Assembly: GCF_000374045.1 (NCBI RefSeq)
Contig: NZ_KB893325.1
Location: 104-64,103, forward strand
Direction of reading: 5' to 3'
Source: Segetibacter koreensis DSM 18137
GTDB lineage: Bacteria > Bacteroidota > Bacteroidia > Chitinophagales > Chitinophagaceae
Length of the DNA stretch: 64,000 nt
The notes beneath the pieces were generated by a model. It made no database searches. It saw only the letters and a program-made list of their open reading frames with translations, and had not been told where the DNA came from. Below, piece after piece: positions 36,432-45,718 of this stretch; positions within the stretch are counted from its first letter, which is position 1; every line of letters begins with the position of its first letter. The position numbers and the translations under genes were made by a program.

Positions 36432-37328
36432 TCACGCAACATCACAAATCTGTACACCTTGCTTTAGGGAAGCAATCTTGTCTTCTCTTTTTGGTATAAA
36501 TTCCTGTGCAACAAAACCTTTGTACCCGGTTTCATAAATAGCCTTGACGATGGCAGGGTAATTTAATTCCTGCGTTTCGTCAATTTCATTTCGTCCGGGA
36601 ACACCTCCTGTATGGTAATGCGAAATGTATTTATTATATTTCTTAATTGTTGCAATAACGTCTCCTTCCATTATCTGCATGTGATAAATATCATATAAAA
36701 GTTTAAACCGGTCTGAGCCAATACTTTCTACCAGTGCTGCTCCCCACGGTGTATGATCACACTGATAATCTTTGTGATTAACCTTACTGTTCAACAGCTC
36801 CATTACCATTGTCACTTTATATTTTTCTGCGACCGGCATCAGTTTTTTTAAACCTATTGCACAATTTTTTATACCCTGTTCATCATCAAGACCGTTTCTG
36901 TTGCCTGAAAAGCAGATGATTTGATTAAAGCCTGCTGCTGCAGCCTGTGGAATAACTTCTTCATAACTTTTTATAAGTGCATCATGATATTGCGGATCGT
37001 TAAATCCTTTTGTAATGCCCATGCCTGCTCCCCACGGCAATGCAGATGTAAGGCCATATTTTTTTAGTGTAGGCCATTCTGCAGGCCCGACCAGTTCAAT
37101 GGAAGAGAGGCCGATATTTTTAGCTGCTTTACAAAGGTCGTCGAGGGGAATACTTTCATAACACCAACGACAAACCGAGTGATTTACTACTCCTTTGAGT
37201 TTGTCATCCACGGCATTTTCTGCTGCCGAAATTCTATTTACCAGGCTACTGCTTACGATTGCTGTTGCAGTGGCAGCCGCCATTTTTTTTAATGCGCTTC
37301 TTCTTGAAGAGTTTTTATGATGATGCAT
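36432..37328 (-). CDS. Tat-exported TIM-barrel protein (hydroxypyruvate isomerase/xylose isomerase-like)
   Basis: A 298-residue protein. The N terminus SSRRSALKKMAAATATAIVS is a Tat-type signal (RRSALKK), so it should work outside the cytoplasm. The mature part is an AP-endonuclease-2-type TIM barrel (sugar phosphate isomerase/epimerase superfamily): SVCRWCYESIPLDDLC, GLSSIELVGPAEWP, MELLNSK, LYDIYHMQIMEGD, ISHYHTGGVPGRNEID and VAQEF. The acidic metal-ligand positions (E146-like, D in LYDIYH, E in AQEF) look intact. It follows the large cytochrome protein by 44 bases, forming an apparent two-gene operon. Substrate unknown. Confidence 0.85.
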   Translation of the reverse strand: MHHHKNSSRRSALKKMAAATATAIVSSSLVNRISAAENAVDDKLKGVVNHSVCRWCYESIPLDDLCKAAKNIGLSSIELVGPAEWPTLKKYGLTSALPWGAGMGITKGFNDPQYHDALIKSYEEVIPQAAAAGFNQIICFSGNRNGLDDEQGIKNCAIGLKKLMPVAEKYKVTMVMELLNSKVNHKDYQCDHTPWGAALVESIGSDRFKLLYDIYHMQIMEGDVIATIKKYNKYISHYHTGGVPGRNEIDETQELNYPAIVKAIYETGYKGFVAQEFIPKREDKIASLKQGVQICDVA

Positions 37329-37372
37329 TGCAGATAATTTTTTATATGAGAATTAATTTTTTACAAAAACAA

Positions 37373-40300
37373 TTAGCTTTTCTTTTTTAAAGCAGATAAG
37401 TATTCAATTAGGTCAACAACTTCCTGCTGTTTCATTCCACTTACCAATCCGGTTGGCATTAGTGAATGCTCATACGGCTTTTGAGAAACAATATCACTTT
37501 TTTTAATTTTCGATACTGAGCCACCCATCATTTTTACTGATAGATCTTCTTTTGATTGGCTCGTTATATATCCTAGTACCTGGTTGCCATCTTTTGTTTT
37601 AAATACGTATCCTTCATAGCCAAAAGCTATACCTGCATCAGGATGCAAAACAGCTTCGTACAAGCCTTCCCTTGCATACTTAGCGCCTATTTCTGAAAGA
37701 TTAGGCCCAAAATCAATTCCGTTGTTATTTACTTGGTGGCATGATGAGCAAACATTCGTAAACATCTTCTTACCATTATCACTATTTCCATTCAGCTTTA
37801 TTAAAGTTGCTACAGGTTGAAATGAAGTATTTCCTGCTCCCTGGTTAAAGAAAGCCTTGGCCTGCGATTGTATGTCAGACCTCCAGGCTTTTAATAATAC
37901 TTTTTGTGCTGTACTCTTCAGCTCAACCGGCAGTTTCTTTGACGATACCAGGGTCATAAGTTTTTCCTGGCCGGTATAACCATTACCAAACATCTGAGTA
38001 GCTTTTTGTCTTACTTTAAGATTGATGCTCTTATCCATCAAAACAGACTGCAGCATATCTTTTACTTTCGGATCTTCAGAACCACCTAATGCACCTACAA
38101 GAGTCATTGCAGTCGCAGTGTCTTTATGAACAGCCGATTTTACCAGGCTGCCCCCATTATTAGCTATTAATATTTTTGCGGCCATTTCCCTTAATTCATC
38201 ATTTTTATTCTTCACGGCCATAGTGAGTAATTCAGGGTTCTTATTTTTTATCTTATATCTTGCCAAAAGATCGAGGAATTGACCGGTACCTTTTGAAGCC
38301 TCAAGACTTCTATCGATAGCATTTTTTATATCATTGGTCATTGCCAAATTTGTAGTATCAAGCTGCAACAGGGCATATGTGGTAATTATTTTCTGACTTG
38401 GATGATTTCCATTTAATAAAGAGAGAAGAATGTCCTGTTTTGATGGATCAGTGTGAAAATCAAAGGCGCGAAAGAATTTTAGATTTTTTTCAGGATCTAT
38501 ATTGCTGTCTTGTATAATACTTGCCAGTAAAGGTAATGCTGCCTTTGCCCTTGACCGCCATACAATGTCTCTTCCTGCCGCAGTATTCCAGTTGTCACCT
38601 GCTTTTGACTTCCAAGCTGCGAAATAACTGTCCCATTGTTTGTCCGCACTTATACCCAATGCCTCCAGGTACCAGCGGTCTTTTCCATCATACTGTTGCG
38701 CCAGCTCTGCCCATAGTCCCGGGGCTTCGGATGAAGTATTATGACGTAGAGCAATCAATGCCTCCCGGCGTATTTGTGGTGACGGGTCTTTGACAACCTC
38801 TTTTACAAGTGGAATAAGATCTAACTTAAGTTCACGTGCTGCCTTAAATGCTGCTACGCGTAAATCTTCATTTTTATCATGTAAAGCTTTATTTACATAA
38901 TCATTGCCTTTACCCGGCAGCTTTGTTAATAACCAGAAGGCCCTTGCACGAAAACGAGGATTATCTGAACTATTAAAAATGTTCACCAAATCGTTTTCAA
39001 CACTAGTTCCCTGCTCGTGCAATTTTTTCCATGCCAGGTACCGTGTGGCAAGATTAGGGTTTTCAAGTGCCTTTATAGCATCAAGGGTAGTATTGATAGA
39101 AAAAGATGGAACTTCATAATTTGAAACATCTGGCGCCACTCTGAAAACACGTCCGCGATTGAGATCTCCCACCTGGTGACCACCAACTCCCGGATCGTAC
39201 CAGTCGGCAATAAATAATGACCCATCAGGGGCTATGCAGACATCTGAAGGACGAAACCATTCATCGTCGATGGATTCCACAATGTTAACGATCTGCGCTG
39301 TATACCCTGCACCATTCTTTTTTACGGGATAAGAACGAACAATATTATGTCCCGGCTCGCTATGAATCATTTGGTTCTGGAATACAGCGGGAAGCATGTT
39401 GCCTTCATATATCAACATTCCTGTTGGTGAACCAGAACCTGTTTGTAATAGATTTGGCACAACACCCGGGTCATTTAAATGCCAGTGTTGTATAGGTATG
39501 GAATCTTCCATATTTACTCTTCTTGCTCTCCATCCTGCACCAGTCATTTCATCAGTATAGCCATAATTACCATATTCTAAAATGTAATTGATACGTACGC
39601 CCCTGTTGCCATCGTCGTCATTATCTGATTGCCAGAGATTACCAAACGCATCTACAGCCACTTCATAATTATTACGGAAATTATTTGCAAGTACCTCGAA
39701 ATTACTACCATCCATATCGCAACGGAAGACCATACCCTGGCGGTAAGGCTTACCGCTACTATTTACAGAATTTCCTTCTACATCTCTCACTATATTTCCA
39801 TTTTTGTCAAGGATGCTGTCTCCTGCATTACCAAAATTAAAATACAGTTTACCATCGGGGCCAAAAGTAAAAGCATGAATAGCATGATCGTGCTGCTCCC
39901 CTCCTATTCCCTGAAATAGAATTTCTTTTTTATCGGCCTTATCATCGCCGTCTGAATCAGTAAGCATAAATACATATGGACTGCATGATACTATCACTTT
40001 ATTTCCCAGCACTGAAATTCCTAGAGCGGCATTTATAGAAGTGTCCTGGTAAAAAACTTTGCTTGTATCAGCTTTGCCATCTCCATTTGTATCTTCAAGA
40101 ATTAGGATGCGGTCACCTTCCGCTTTACGCGGATGATCAGGATGAAGATTTATTCTGTAATTATAAGCTTCAGTTATCCAAACCCTGCCTTTTTGATCTA
40201 TATCCATATTGGTAGGATTGGTCATCATAGGCTCACTTGCAAATAAAGCTACTTTGAGACCATCAGCTACCTTTAAAGCACTGACCGCATTTTCTGGCAG

Positions 40301-40441
40301 CCGTTTTTGTTCTTCTGTTAATTTGCTTCTGTCAATACCAATTTTCTTTAATGTGGAAGGTCCGACCCAGGCAAGAAAAATCACTACAGTTGAGAGATAG
40401 AAATAGTAATAATTTCTGCGACAAGCTTTTTTCAAATGCAT
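37373..40441 (-). CDS. PVC-type heme-binding protein: propeller, HEAT repeats and cytochrome c
   Basis: A 1022-residue exported protein with an N-terminal membrane anchor or signal (residues ~10-28). Residues ~60-440 form a sugar-dehydrogenase-like beta-propeller (NPTNMDIDQKGRVWITEAYNY, ILEDTNGDGKADTSKVF, FGPDGKLYFNFGNAGD). Residues ~460-870 are HEAT-like helical repeats. A cytochrome c domain follows with C898-S-S-C901-H902 and a C-terminal CxxCH/TIGR02603-type module. This architecture matches the planctomycete-type putative membrane-bound dehydrogenases. Which compound it oxidises is unknown. Confidence 0.88.
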   Translation of the reverse strand: MHLKKACRRNYYYFYLSTVVIFLAWVGPSTLKKIGIDRSKLTEEQKRLPENAVSALKVADGLKVALFASEPMMTNPTNMDIDQKGRVWITEAYNYRINLHPDHPRKAEGDRILILEDTNGDGKADTSKVFYQDTSINAALGISVLGNKVIVSCSPYVFMLTDSDGDDKADKKEILFQGIGGEQHDHAIHAFTFGPDGKLYFNFGNAGDSILDKNGNIVRDVEGNSVNSSGKPYRQGMVFRCDMDGSNFEVLANNFRNNYEVAVDAFGNLWQSDNDDDGNRGVRINYILEYGNYGYTDEMTGAGWRARRVNMEDSIPIQHWHLNDPGVVPNLLQTGSGSPTGMLIYEGNMLPAVFQNQMIHSEPGHNIVRSYPVKKNGAGYTAQIVNIVESIDDEWFRPSDVCIAPDGSLFIADWYDPGVGGHQVGDLNRGRVFRVAPDVSNYEVPSFSINTTLDAIKALENPNLATRYLAWKKLHEQGTSVENDLVNIFNSSDNPRFRARAFWLLTKLPGKGNDYVNKALHDKNEDLRVAAFKAARELKLDLIPLVKEVVKDPSPQIRREALIALRHNTSSEAPGLWAELAQQYDGKDRWYLEALGISADKQWDSYFAAWKSKAGDNWNTAAGRDIVWRSRAKAALPLLASIIQDSNIDPEKNLKFFRAFDFHTDPSKQDILLSLLNGNHPSQKIITTYALLQLDTTNLAMTNDIKNAIDRSLEASKGTGQFLDLLARYKIKNKNPELLTMAVKNKNDELREMAAKILIANNGGSLVKSAVHKDTATAMTLVGALGGSEDPKVKDMLQSVLMDKSINLKVRQKATQMFGNGYTGQEKLMTLVSSKKLPVELKSTAQKVLLKAWRSDIQSQAKAFFNQGAGNTSFQPVATLIKLNGNSDNGKKMFTNVCSSCHQVNNNGIDFGPNLSEIGAKYAREGLYEAVLHPDAGIAFGYEGYVFKTKDGNQVLGYITSQSKEDLSVKMMGGSVSKIKKSDIVSQKPYEHSLMPTGLVSGMKQQEVVDLIEYLSALKKKS

Positions 40442-40865
40442 CGTTTTCGTTAATTTTTAAATAATAGGGACGCAATATACAAATTTGTGTAATAACTTAT
40501 TTTTAAAATAAAATCAGGAAATATGAGGTTGAATAGCTAAAAACTTTATACAAAAGGCCATAATCAAAACAACCTTTATCCATATTGTTGTTTTTTGTTA
40601 TTTCCTTTCTCTTTTTATTCTTATAATTAATTTTTTATTAGCGAGATTTTCCTATATGTACACATCGTAATATTGCAACCCGTTTATACAGCCTAAGTGC
40701 ATGTTGAGTGACCGAAGTAGCGATTAAGTAACTACTTAAAGGTTCACGCAGAGGTACCAAAACAAATTCTGGAAACACGCCATGATGTGTCTATAAAAAC
40801 GGATACCGGTTATAATAAAAAAAATTAAAAAGCTTTCGGGGAAGCGGGTTGTAATTGTATTGCAA
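40442..40865. other. Divergent intergenic region
   Basis: About 420 bases between the divergent cytochrome protein and MFS genes. It holds ACAAATTTGT (10-base palindrome) near 40480, close to the cytochrome-gene start, and an ACCGGT core palindrome near 40806 close to the MFS gene. I see no RNA gene or open frame of note. Confidence 0.45.
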
Positions 40866-42017
40866 ATGGAAATAAATCAAGTATCGCTTCGCGAAAGAAG
40901 AATTCGAATTAGTTTATTTTTCTTTTTTTACGGCTTCATCTTCGCTACCTGGGCATCACGTATTCCCAATATTCAACAACGCCTCCAATTATCGGAAACA
41001 GCCTTAGGAGCAGTTCTTTTGGCTATGCCCGTCGGCTCGTTCTTAACGGTACCGTTTTCAGGATATTTTGTAGCCAAAACCGGAAGCCGAAAAGTAGTCA
41101 TTATTGCCTCTATTATTTACAGTTGCCTTTTAATAGCAATCGGCTTCTCACAATCTGTATGGCAGCTCGCGCTATGTCTTTTTCTTTTTGGTTCTTCCGG
41201 CAATATGTTGAACATCGGCATCAATACGCAGGCGATTGATCTGGAAGTTTTATATAAGAAAATTATCATTTCTTCCTTTCATGGTGTGTGGAGTTTCGCC
41301 GGATTGTTTGCTGCAACAATCGGCACTTTTCTTATAGCTAAAGCTTTTCCGGTAAAATGGCATTTTTTATTGATCTCTTCGATTTCACTTCTCAGCTTTA
41401 TTATTTGCTCACCTTATTTGCTTGACGATAACAATGTAAGAAGCAATGAAAAAAGACCCTTTTTTGTAAAACCTGATAAGGCATTTTTGAGTCTTGGAAT
41501 AATCGCATTTTGTTCTATGATGTGCCAGGGAGCAATGTTTGACTGGAGCGGTGTGTACTTTAAAAAGGTAGTAACAACTGATCCTGCATACATTGGTGTC
41601 GGCTACACCGCATTTATGATTTCGATGACAGCAACACGTTTCATTACAGACTGGGTCACACATAGAACCGGTTTTAAAAAAATTATCATAGCGTGCGGCA
41701 TTTTTACTACTGCCGGATTGTTGCTGGCAGTATACTTTCCTCATCTTTATCCTGCTGCCATCGGAATGCTCTTTACAGGCATTGGTGTTTCACCTGTAGT
41801 TCCTTTGGTTTTTAGTGCAGCAGGAAAATCAAAAACGTTGCCGCCAGCCATTGCCATAGCAGCTGTATCAACCATAGGCTTCATAGGTCTTTTAATCGGT
41901 CCACCAATGATCGGTTTTATAGCTGGCGTAACAAGCCTTAAAATTTCATTTCTTATACTTTCCTTTCTTGGAATAGTTATTATTGGTATCGGTATTTGTA
42001 TGAAGAAACAGTATTAA
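40866..42017 (+). CDS. MFS transporter
   Basis: About 383 residues, 11-12 membrane segments, with the MFS loop GSFLTVPFSGYFVAKTGSRK after TM2. The sequence WASRIPNIQQRLQLSETALG near the N terminus is typical of the YbjJ-like branch of the MFS. I chose the ATG at 40866; an upstream TTG at 40860 would add only two residues. It is divergent from the large cytochrome gene. The substrate cannot be read. Confidence 0.88.
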   Translation: MEINQVSLRERRIRISLFFFFYGFIFATWASRIPNIQQRLQLSETALGAVLLAMPVGSFLTVPFSGYFVAKTGSRKVVIIASIIYSCLLIAIGFSQSVWQLALCLFLFGSSGNMLNIGINTQAIDLEVLYKKIIISSFHGVWSFAGLFAATIGTFLIAKAFPVKWHFLLISSISLLSFIICSPYLLDDNNVRSNEKRPFFVKPDKAFLSLGIIAFCSMMCQGAMFDWSGVYFKKVVTTDPAYIGVGYTAFMISMTATRFITDWVTHRTGFKKIIIACGIFTTAGLLLAVYFPHLYPAAIGMLFTGIGVSPVVPLVFSAAGKSKTLPPAIAIAAVSTIGFIGLLIGPPMIGFIAGVTSLKISFLILSFLGIVIIGIGICMKKQY

Positions 42018-42364
42018 GCCAAGTAATACTTTTTGTAATAGCCTTGTTGCAATAATAATATAAGTGCAGTGTCATCTGGCATTATAGCTAATACAAGCGT
42101 TTCATGCAGCAACAATATTAGCAGTTCTAAACAATATTGTTATTTAATGCTGAAAGATCTTGATTTTATCGCGAAGGACATAATACTCCGATTGGTTATT
42201 CAGAAGGTTTTGAATGCAAATTTTATTAGCAGTAACTGCAACAATAGTAACTCATTTATGTGATGCATTAATGAAATTTCTCTTTAAAATATTTTTCAAA
42301 TTAACATATTTATGCAATTGCAAACGCCTCGTATAATTTACAAATTTGTATAAAAATTGTGTAT
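42018..42364. other. Intergenic region with inverted repeats
   Basis: About 345 bases. AACAATATT and AATATTGTT (42111-42141) form a perfect 9-base-pair inverted repeat with a 13-base loop, possibly the terminator of the MFS gene. A 12-base palindrome TACAAATTTGTA lies at 42339-42350, just before the lipoprotein start. No gene seen. Confidence 0.45.
42339..42350. promoter_or_regulatory. Palindrome upstream of lipoprotein gene
   Basis: TACAAATTTGTA is a perfect 12-base palindrome 14 bases before the ATG at 42365. The same core (ACAAATTTGT) occurs near 40480 before the divergent cytochrome gene. The AATTTG part could also act as a degenerate -7 element. Confidence 0.3.
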
Positions 42365-43240
42365 ATGAAATCAGCGACAATCAAAACTATAATGGGCTGT
42401 TTGTTTGCTTCATGCATTTTAATGGCTTGTAAAAAGGGAGTAGATGGAACACCACAAAATTCCGGAGATAATACAGGGAATGCAAAGGCCAACGTTGTAT
42501 CCGGTAACATTTATGACGCCGCGGGAAACAAATTTAAAATCTCCGGATCGAAAGTTATTGTTCACATTTGGGGGCCGGGTGGAATTGGTAATGATGACCA
42601 AGCTTATAACATAAACATGGATGAAAACAGTCATTATGAATCTAAAGTAGCTAATGGTGTTTATGCTTATCATGTAAGGGCCTATATGCCTCTTAATGGC
42701 CGGAAAGTTTGCATTGACCTCGCTCCTACTGATGGCAAAGGCGGCAACATTACTTTCGCTTCTGCACCAGGTATCAATCGAGATTTTAAATTGGTACTAT
42801 TCGGGCTTGGAAAAGATGGAGACCCGGGAGATGCAAACGCGTATTATGGAGGTCATATATGGGTCGGCGATGGTGCCGGTTCTTTTACTTCAGACGGTTA
42901 TTGGACAAATCTTAAAGTTAAGTATCCCGGTGCGAAGGTCACATTTATATTAACACCCCAGGGACCTTGTCTCGATGGTAGCCCCGCTCCTGCGAAAGAA
43001 ATAGATTGCAGTGTTGAAGACTTGTATTCAGGCAAGTATCTTGTAAACTTTCCATTAGCATTGTATAGGGTTAGTGCTATATTGAAAACGCCAGATGGCG
43101 AACAAAAAGCATTGAAAGTCACATCTGTTGAAGAAGCTACCGGCCCGCATTATGAATTTATAGATGAAACTTTTCCTCCTGATCCTGATGATGCAGATGG
43201 ACATCCTATAATACCACAAATAGCGGTGTGGGAAGATTGA
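42365..43240 (+). CDS. Hypothetical lipoprotein
   Basis: A 291-residue protein with a lipoprotein signal: basic N terminus, hydrophobic stretch and lipobox ILMAC (Cys ~22 from the ATG at 42365), then KKG. The mature part begins with a carboxypeptidase-regulatory-like or transthyretin-like strand set (VSGNIYDAAGNKFKISGSKV) and is beta-rich and acidic, ending in a DPDDADG stretch. I do not recognise a specific family. A GTG at 42359 is an alternative start. Likely outer-membrane or periplasmic; role unknown. Confidence 0.75.
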   Translation: MKSATIKTIMGCLFASCILMACKKGVDGTPQNSGDNTGNAKANVVSGNIYDAAGNKFKISGSKVIVHIWGPGGIGNDDQAYNINMDENSHYESKVANGVYAYHVRAYMPLNGRKVCIDLAPTDGKGGNITFASAPGINRDFKLVLFGLGKDGDPGDANAYYGGHIWVGDGAGSFTSDGYWTNLKVKYPGAKVTFILTPQGPCLDGSPAPAKEIDCSVEDLYSGKYLVNFPLALYRVSAILKTPDGEQKALKVTSVEEATGPHYEFIDETFPPDPDDADGHPIIPQIAVWED

Positions 43241-43589
43241 CAGGAAGTTGTGCTTTCATTTTTTTATACGAATACTTCTATCACTATTTTTTAAACTATC
43301 ATTTTTGTAATTAGAAAATCCTCTATTGCCTTTTGTTGCTGTTTTTTATCAATTATCCGAACAACAAAAGGCAATAGAATAAATGGAAAACCTGGCATTT
43401 AAAGAATTTGTTATCGTTACTTATATAATATCAAAGCAGGCACTTTAGTGCGGCCAAAAATCAATGTTATTTATCAAATCAGGATATTTATTCCTTTAAC
43501 AAAAGCTTATCTCACAGCTAAGCTCTTTGGGCATCATTTTGCTTTTGCATCGAACAGAACGACAACAAAAATCCGTTCGTCTAAAGCAT
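43241..43589. other. Intergenic region with long inverted repeat
   Basis: About 350 bases. Apart from the 17-base-pair inverted repeat listed separately, there is nothing recognisable. The overlapping frames at 43448-43705 are shadows with no family match. Confidence 0.45.
43322..43378 (+). repeat. Perfect 17-bp inverted repeat (terminator-like)
   Basis: The left arm TCTATTGCCTTTTGTTG (43322-43338) is exactly complementary to CAACAAAAGGCAATAGA (43362-43378), with a 23-base loop. It is 82 bases after the lipoprotein stop, so a factor-independent terminator or a processed 3' stem-loop is likely. There is no T tract after it. Confidence 0.6.
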
Positions 43590-44255
43590 ATGAAAAAGCA
43601 ACTATTACTATTCGTTTCTATCGCTATTTCATCACTGGCCATATCACAGGTAACACCTACTTTTGGTTTACGTGCAGGTCTTTCATCATCAGGTATGCGA
43701 GGTGATGCGGTTAATAGTCTTAAAAGTACTCTTGACTTAGCAAATGGCAACATAACTACTGTGAATCACACAGGTTTCTTCGCCGGCACCTATGCAACTA
43801 TACCTGTTGGTCCCGTATTTTCAGTTGAGCCTGCACTGTATTATTCGCAAAAAGGCTATGAATTAAAAGGCGCTTTTAGTATAAAAGGACTTAACTTTCT
43901 TGGCGCTAACGCTAAAGCAAAACTGAATTCCCAATACATTGATATACCTGTTTTGCTCAAAGCCAATATTAATGGCTTCCAGGTATTTGCAGGTCCGCAA
44001 TTGTCATACCTTGTACAGGCAGATTTAAAAACAACAGCAGGCGCCCTTGGTATAAATATATTAAACAGAAAACTAGATGTATCATCACAATTTAACCGTT
44101 GGGACGCAGGTGTTACAGGTGGTATTGGATATAGTTTTACAAATGGTATAAATGTAATGGCCGCTTACGATTATGGGTTATCTAAGGTAGACGCAAACAG
44201 CAACGTTAACTCTTACAACCGGTCAATAAAAGTAGGTATAGGCTTTAAGTTTTAA
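43590..44255 (+). CDS. Porin-family outer-membrane beta-barrel protein
   Basis: A 221-residue outer-membrane barrel (PF13568-type). Residues 1-19 form a signal peptide (LLLFVSIAISSLAISQ). Barrel strands include FGLRAGLSSSGM, FFAGTYATIPVGPVFSVEPAL, YIDIPVLLKANI and the C-terminal SIKVGIGFKF. The ATG at 43590 is chosen because it begins the signal peptide; a frame-open ATG at 43527 would add 21 unlike residues. General pore or structural role; no specific function. Confidence 0.87.
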   Translation: MKKQLLLFVSIAISSLAISQVTPTFGLRAGLSSSGMRGDAVNSLKSTLDLANGNITTVNHTGFFAGTYATIPVGPVFSVEPALYYSQKGYELKGAFSIKGLNFLGANAKAKLNSQYIDIPVLLKANINGFQVFAGPQLSYLVQADLKTTAGALGINILNRKLDVSSQFNRWDAGVTGGIGYSFTNGINVMAAYDYGLSKVDANSNVNSYNRSIKVGIGFKF

Positions 44256-44272
44256 TAATGTAAAAAAAGAGC

Positions 44273-44298
44273 AGTCTCCGGTCGCAAGACCGGAGACT
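44273..44298 (+). terminator. Hairpin terminator after the porin gene
   Basis: AGTCTCCGGTC and GACCGGAGACT form a perfect 11-base-pair stem closed by a GCAA tetraloop, 18 bases after the porin stop. A tracts precede it; the downstream T content is moderate. Confidence 0.7.
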
Positions 44299-44366
44299 AT
44301 TTATATTATAATCATACCCGAACTTTCCATAAATTTAAATATTGTCTTACTTTAATTAAATAACAT

Positions 44367-44840
44367 ATGGGAGTTGAAATTGAAAGAAAATATTTAGTTA
44401 ATAAGAATAACTGGGATAAACTTATTAAAGACGACAGACACTTTATAAAGCAAGGCTATATTATCAATAGCCCCGGTAAAACCATTAGAGTAAGGCTCAC
44501 TGATAACAAAGGGTACATTACTATAAAAGGAGTTTCAACAGGTGCATCAAGACCGGAGTTTGAATATGAAATTCCTGAAGATGACGCCAAACAACTGCTT
44601 GATAACTTTTGCACATCTGCTATCAGTAAAATAAGAAACAACATAATTTATAACGGTAAGTTTTGGCAAGTAGATGAATTTTTAGAAGATAATGAAGGAT
44701 TAATCATCGCCGAAATTGAACTTGCCGATATTGATGAAGCATTTGATTTACCAGTTTGGATTACAAAAGAAGTTACCGGTGAAGAAAAATATTATAACTC
44801 CTACTTGTCGGTCCATCCATTTAAAGAATGGAGAAAATAA
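44367..44840 (+). CDS. CYTH domain protein (inorganic triphosphatase-like)
   Basis: A 157-residue CYTH (CyaB/ThTPase) domain protein. The N-terminal GVEIERKYLV contains the metal-binding E-x-E-x-K motif (residues 4-8). Internal strands include TIRVRLTDNKGYITIKG and FEYEIPEDDAKQLL, and the C terminus has EIELADIDEAF. Such tunnel-fold enzymes hydrolyse inorganic or organic triphosphates. It lies 122 bases before the CHAD gene, its usual partner domain. Confidence 0.92.
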   Translation: MGVEIERKYLVNKNNWDKLIKDDRHFIKQGYIINSPGKTIRVRLTDNKGYITIKGVSTGASRPEFEYEIPEDDAKQLLDNFCTSAISKIRNNIIYNGKFWQVDEFLEDNEGLIIAEIELADIDEAFDLPVWITKEVTGEEKYYNSYLSVHPFKEWRK

Positions 44841-44962
44841 AAGGAACATTTTTATAAATTACCAATCTATCACAACTTTAAATTAGTTAATGAGCTTTTA
44901 TTATTATATTCATTGCACAAAGTCTTTTAGTACGAAAAGGATAAGCTGTTGATTTATTAAGT

Positions 44963-45718
44963 ATGGCAAAAACAAAAAAAATACAAAAATTTCTCAATCT
45001 GCAATGGGATGAAATGAGGAATAACTTAGATAATCTCTGCATATCGTGGAACGGTGAAAAGCTGCACAATCTTAGGTTGAATGCTAAGAAAACAAAGGCG
45101 GTTGTTAGCTTACTAAAAAACTGTTCGTCCAAGAAAAGAAAGTTTTCAATAAAAAAACTTAAAGAATTATTTGATCATGCAGGTGAGATAAGAACGGCAC
45201 AATTAAACGTAGAAGCTTTACATGAAAATAATATACAAAATGAAAATCTTGAAAAAGAACAAAACGTAATTATTGAAAGAGAGTCAGATGAATTGTGCAA
45301 AAGAAAAAAGACTTATAGCAGGAATATTAAAAAATTGAAAAAAAGTATTTCATTGCGTTCAGTTAAAATCAAGAACAGAAGAATTAAATCATACTACCAG
45401 GAAAGCCTTGAACAATTGAAGGGAAATTTTTTACCACCAATAAAAGAAGATCTTTGGCATGAGAGCAGGAAAATAATTAAAAGACTTCTGTTTGCGTTGA
45501 CCGCACTACCAAAAAACCTGCAGCAAGAAATAAATTTTGATAAAAAATACTTTGATGAACTGCAGGATAAAATAGGAAAATGGCACGATACAATTATTGC
45601 TCTTAATATGCTTCCTGCTAATGATCCAGGTTATCAGTTGCTGGACAATAAAAAACAAATGCAACTGGAAGAACTCGTTACTTTAACGAATTCCATTAAT
45701 GAAAAAGCTGTTTCTTAA
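44963..45718 (+). CDS. CHAD domain protein
   Basis: A 251-residue, strongly basic all-helical protein with the CHAD signature in the form W-x-x-E-x-L-HNLRLNAKKTKAVVSLL (residues ~29-50): conserved His followed by basic residues on one helix face. CHAD domains bind polyphosphate and often accompany CYTH enzymes. Here the two domains are separate genes rather than a fusion. The stop overlaps the convergent GNAT stop by three bases. Confidence 0.85.
   Translation: MAKTKKIQKFLNLQWDEMRNNLDNLCISWNGEKLHNLRLNAKKTKAVVSLLKNCSSKKRKFSIKKLKELFDHAGEIRTAQLNVEALHENNIQNENLEKEQNVIIERESDELCKRKKTYSRNIKKLKKSISLRSVKIKNRRIKSYYQESLEQLKGNFLPPIKEDLWHESRKIIKRLLFALTALPKNLQQEINFDKKYFDELQDKIGKWHDTIIALNMLPANDPGYQLLDNKKQMQLEELVTLTNSINEKAVS

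Noticed and set aside
40680-40800. Possible tRNA-like or structured RNA
   Set aside because: No cloverleaf with a GTTC-type T loop and matching acceptor stem could be formed.
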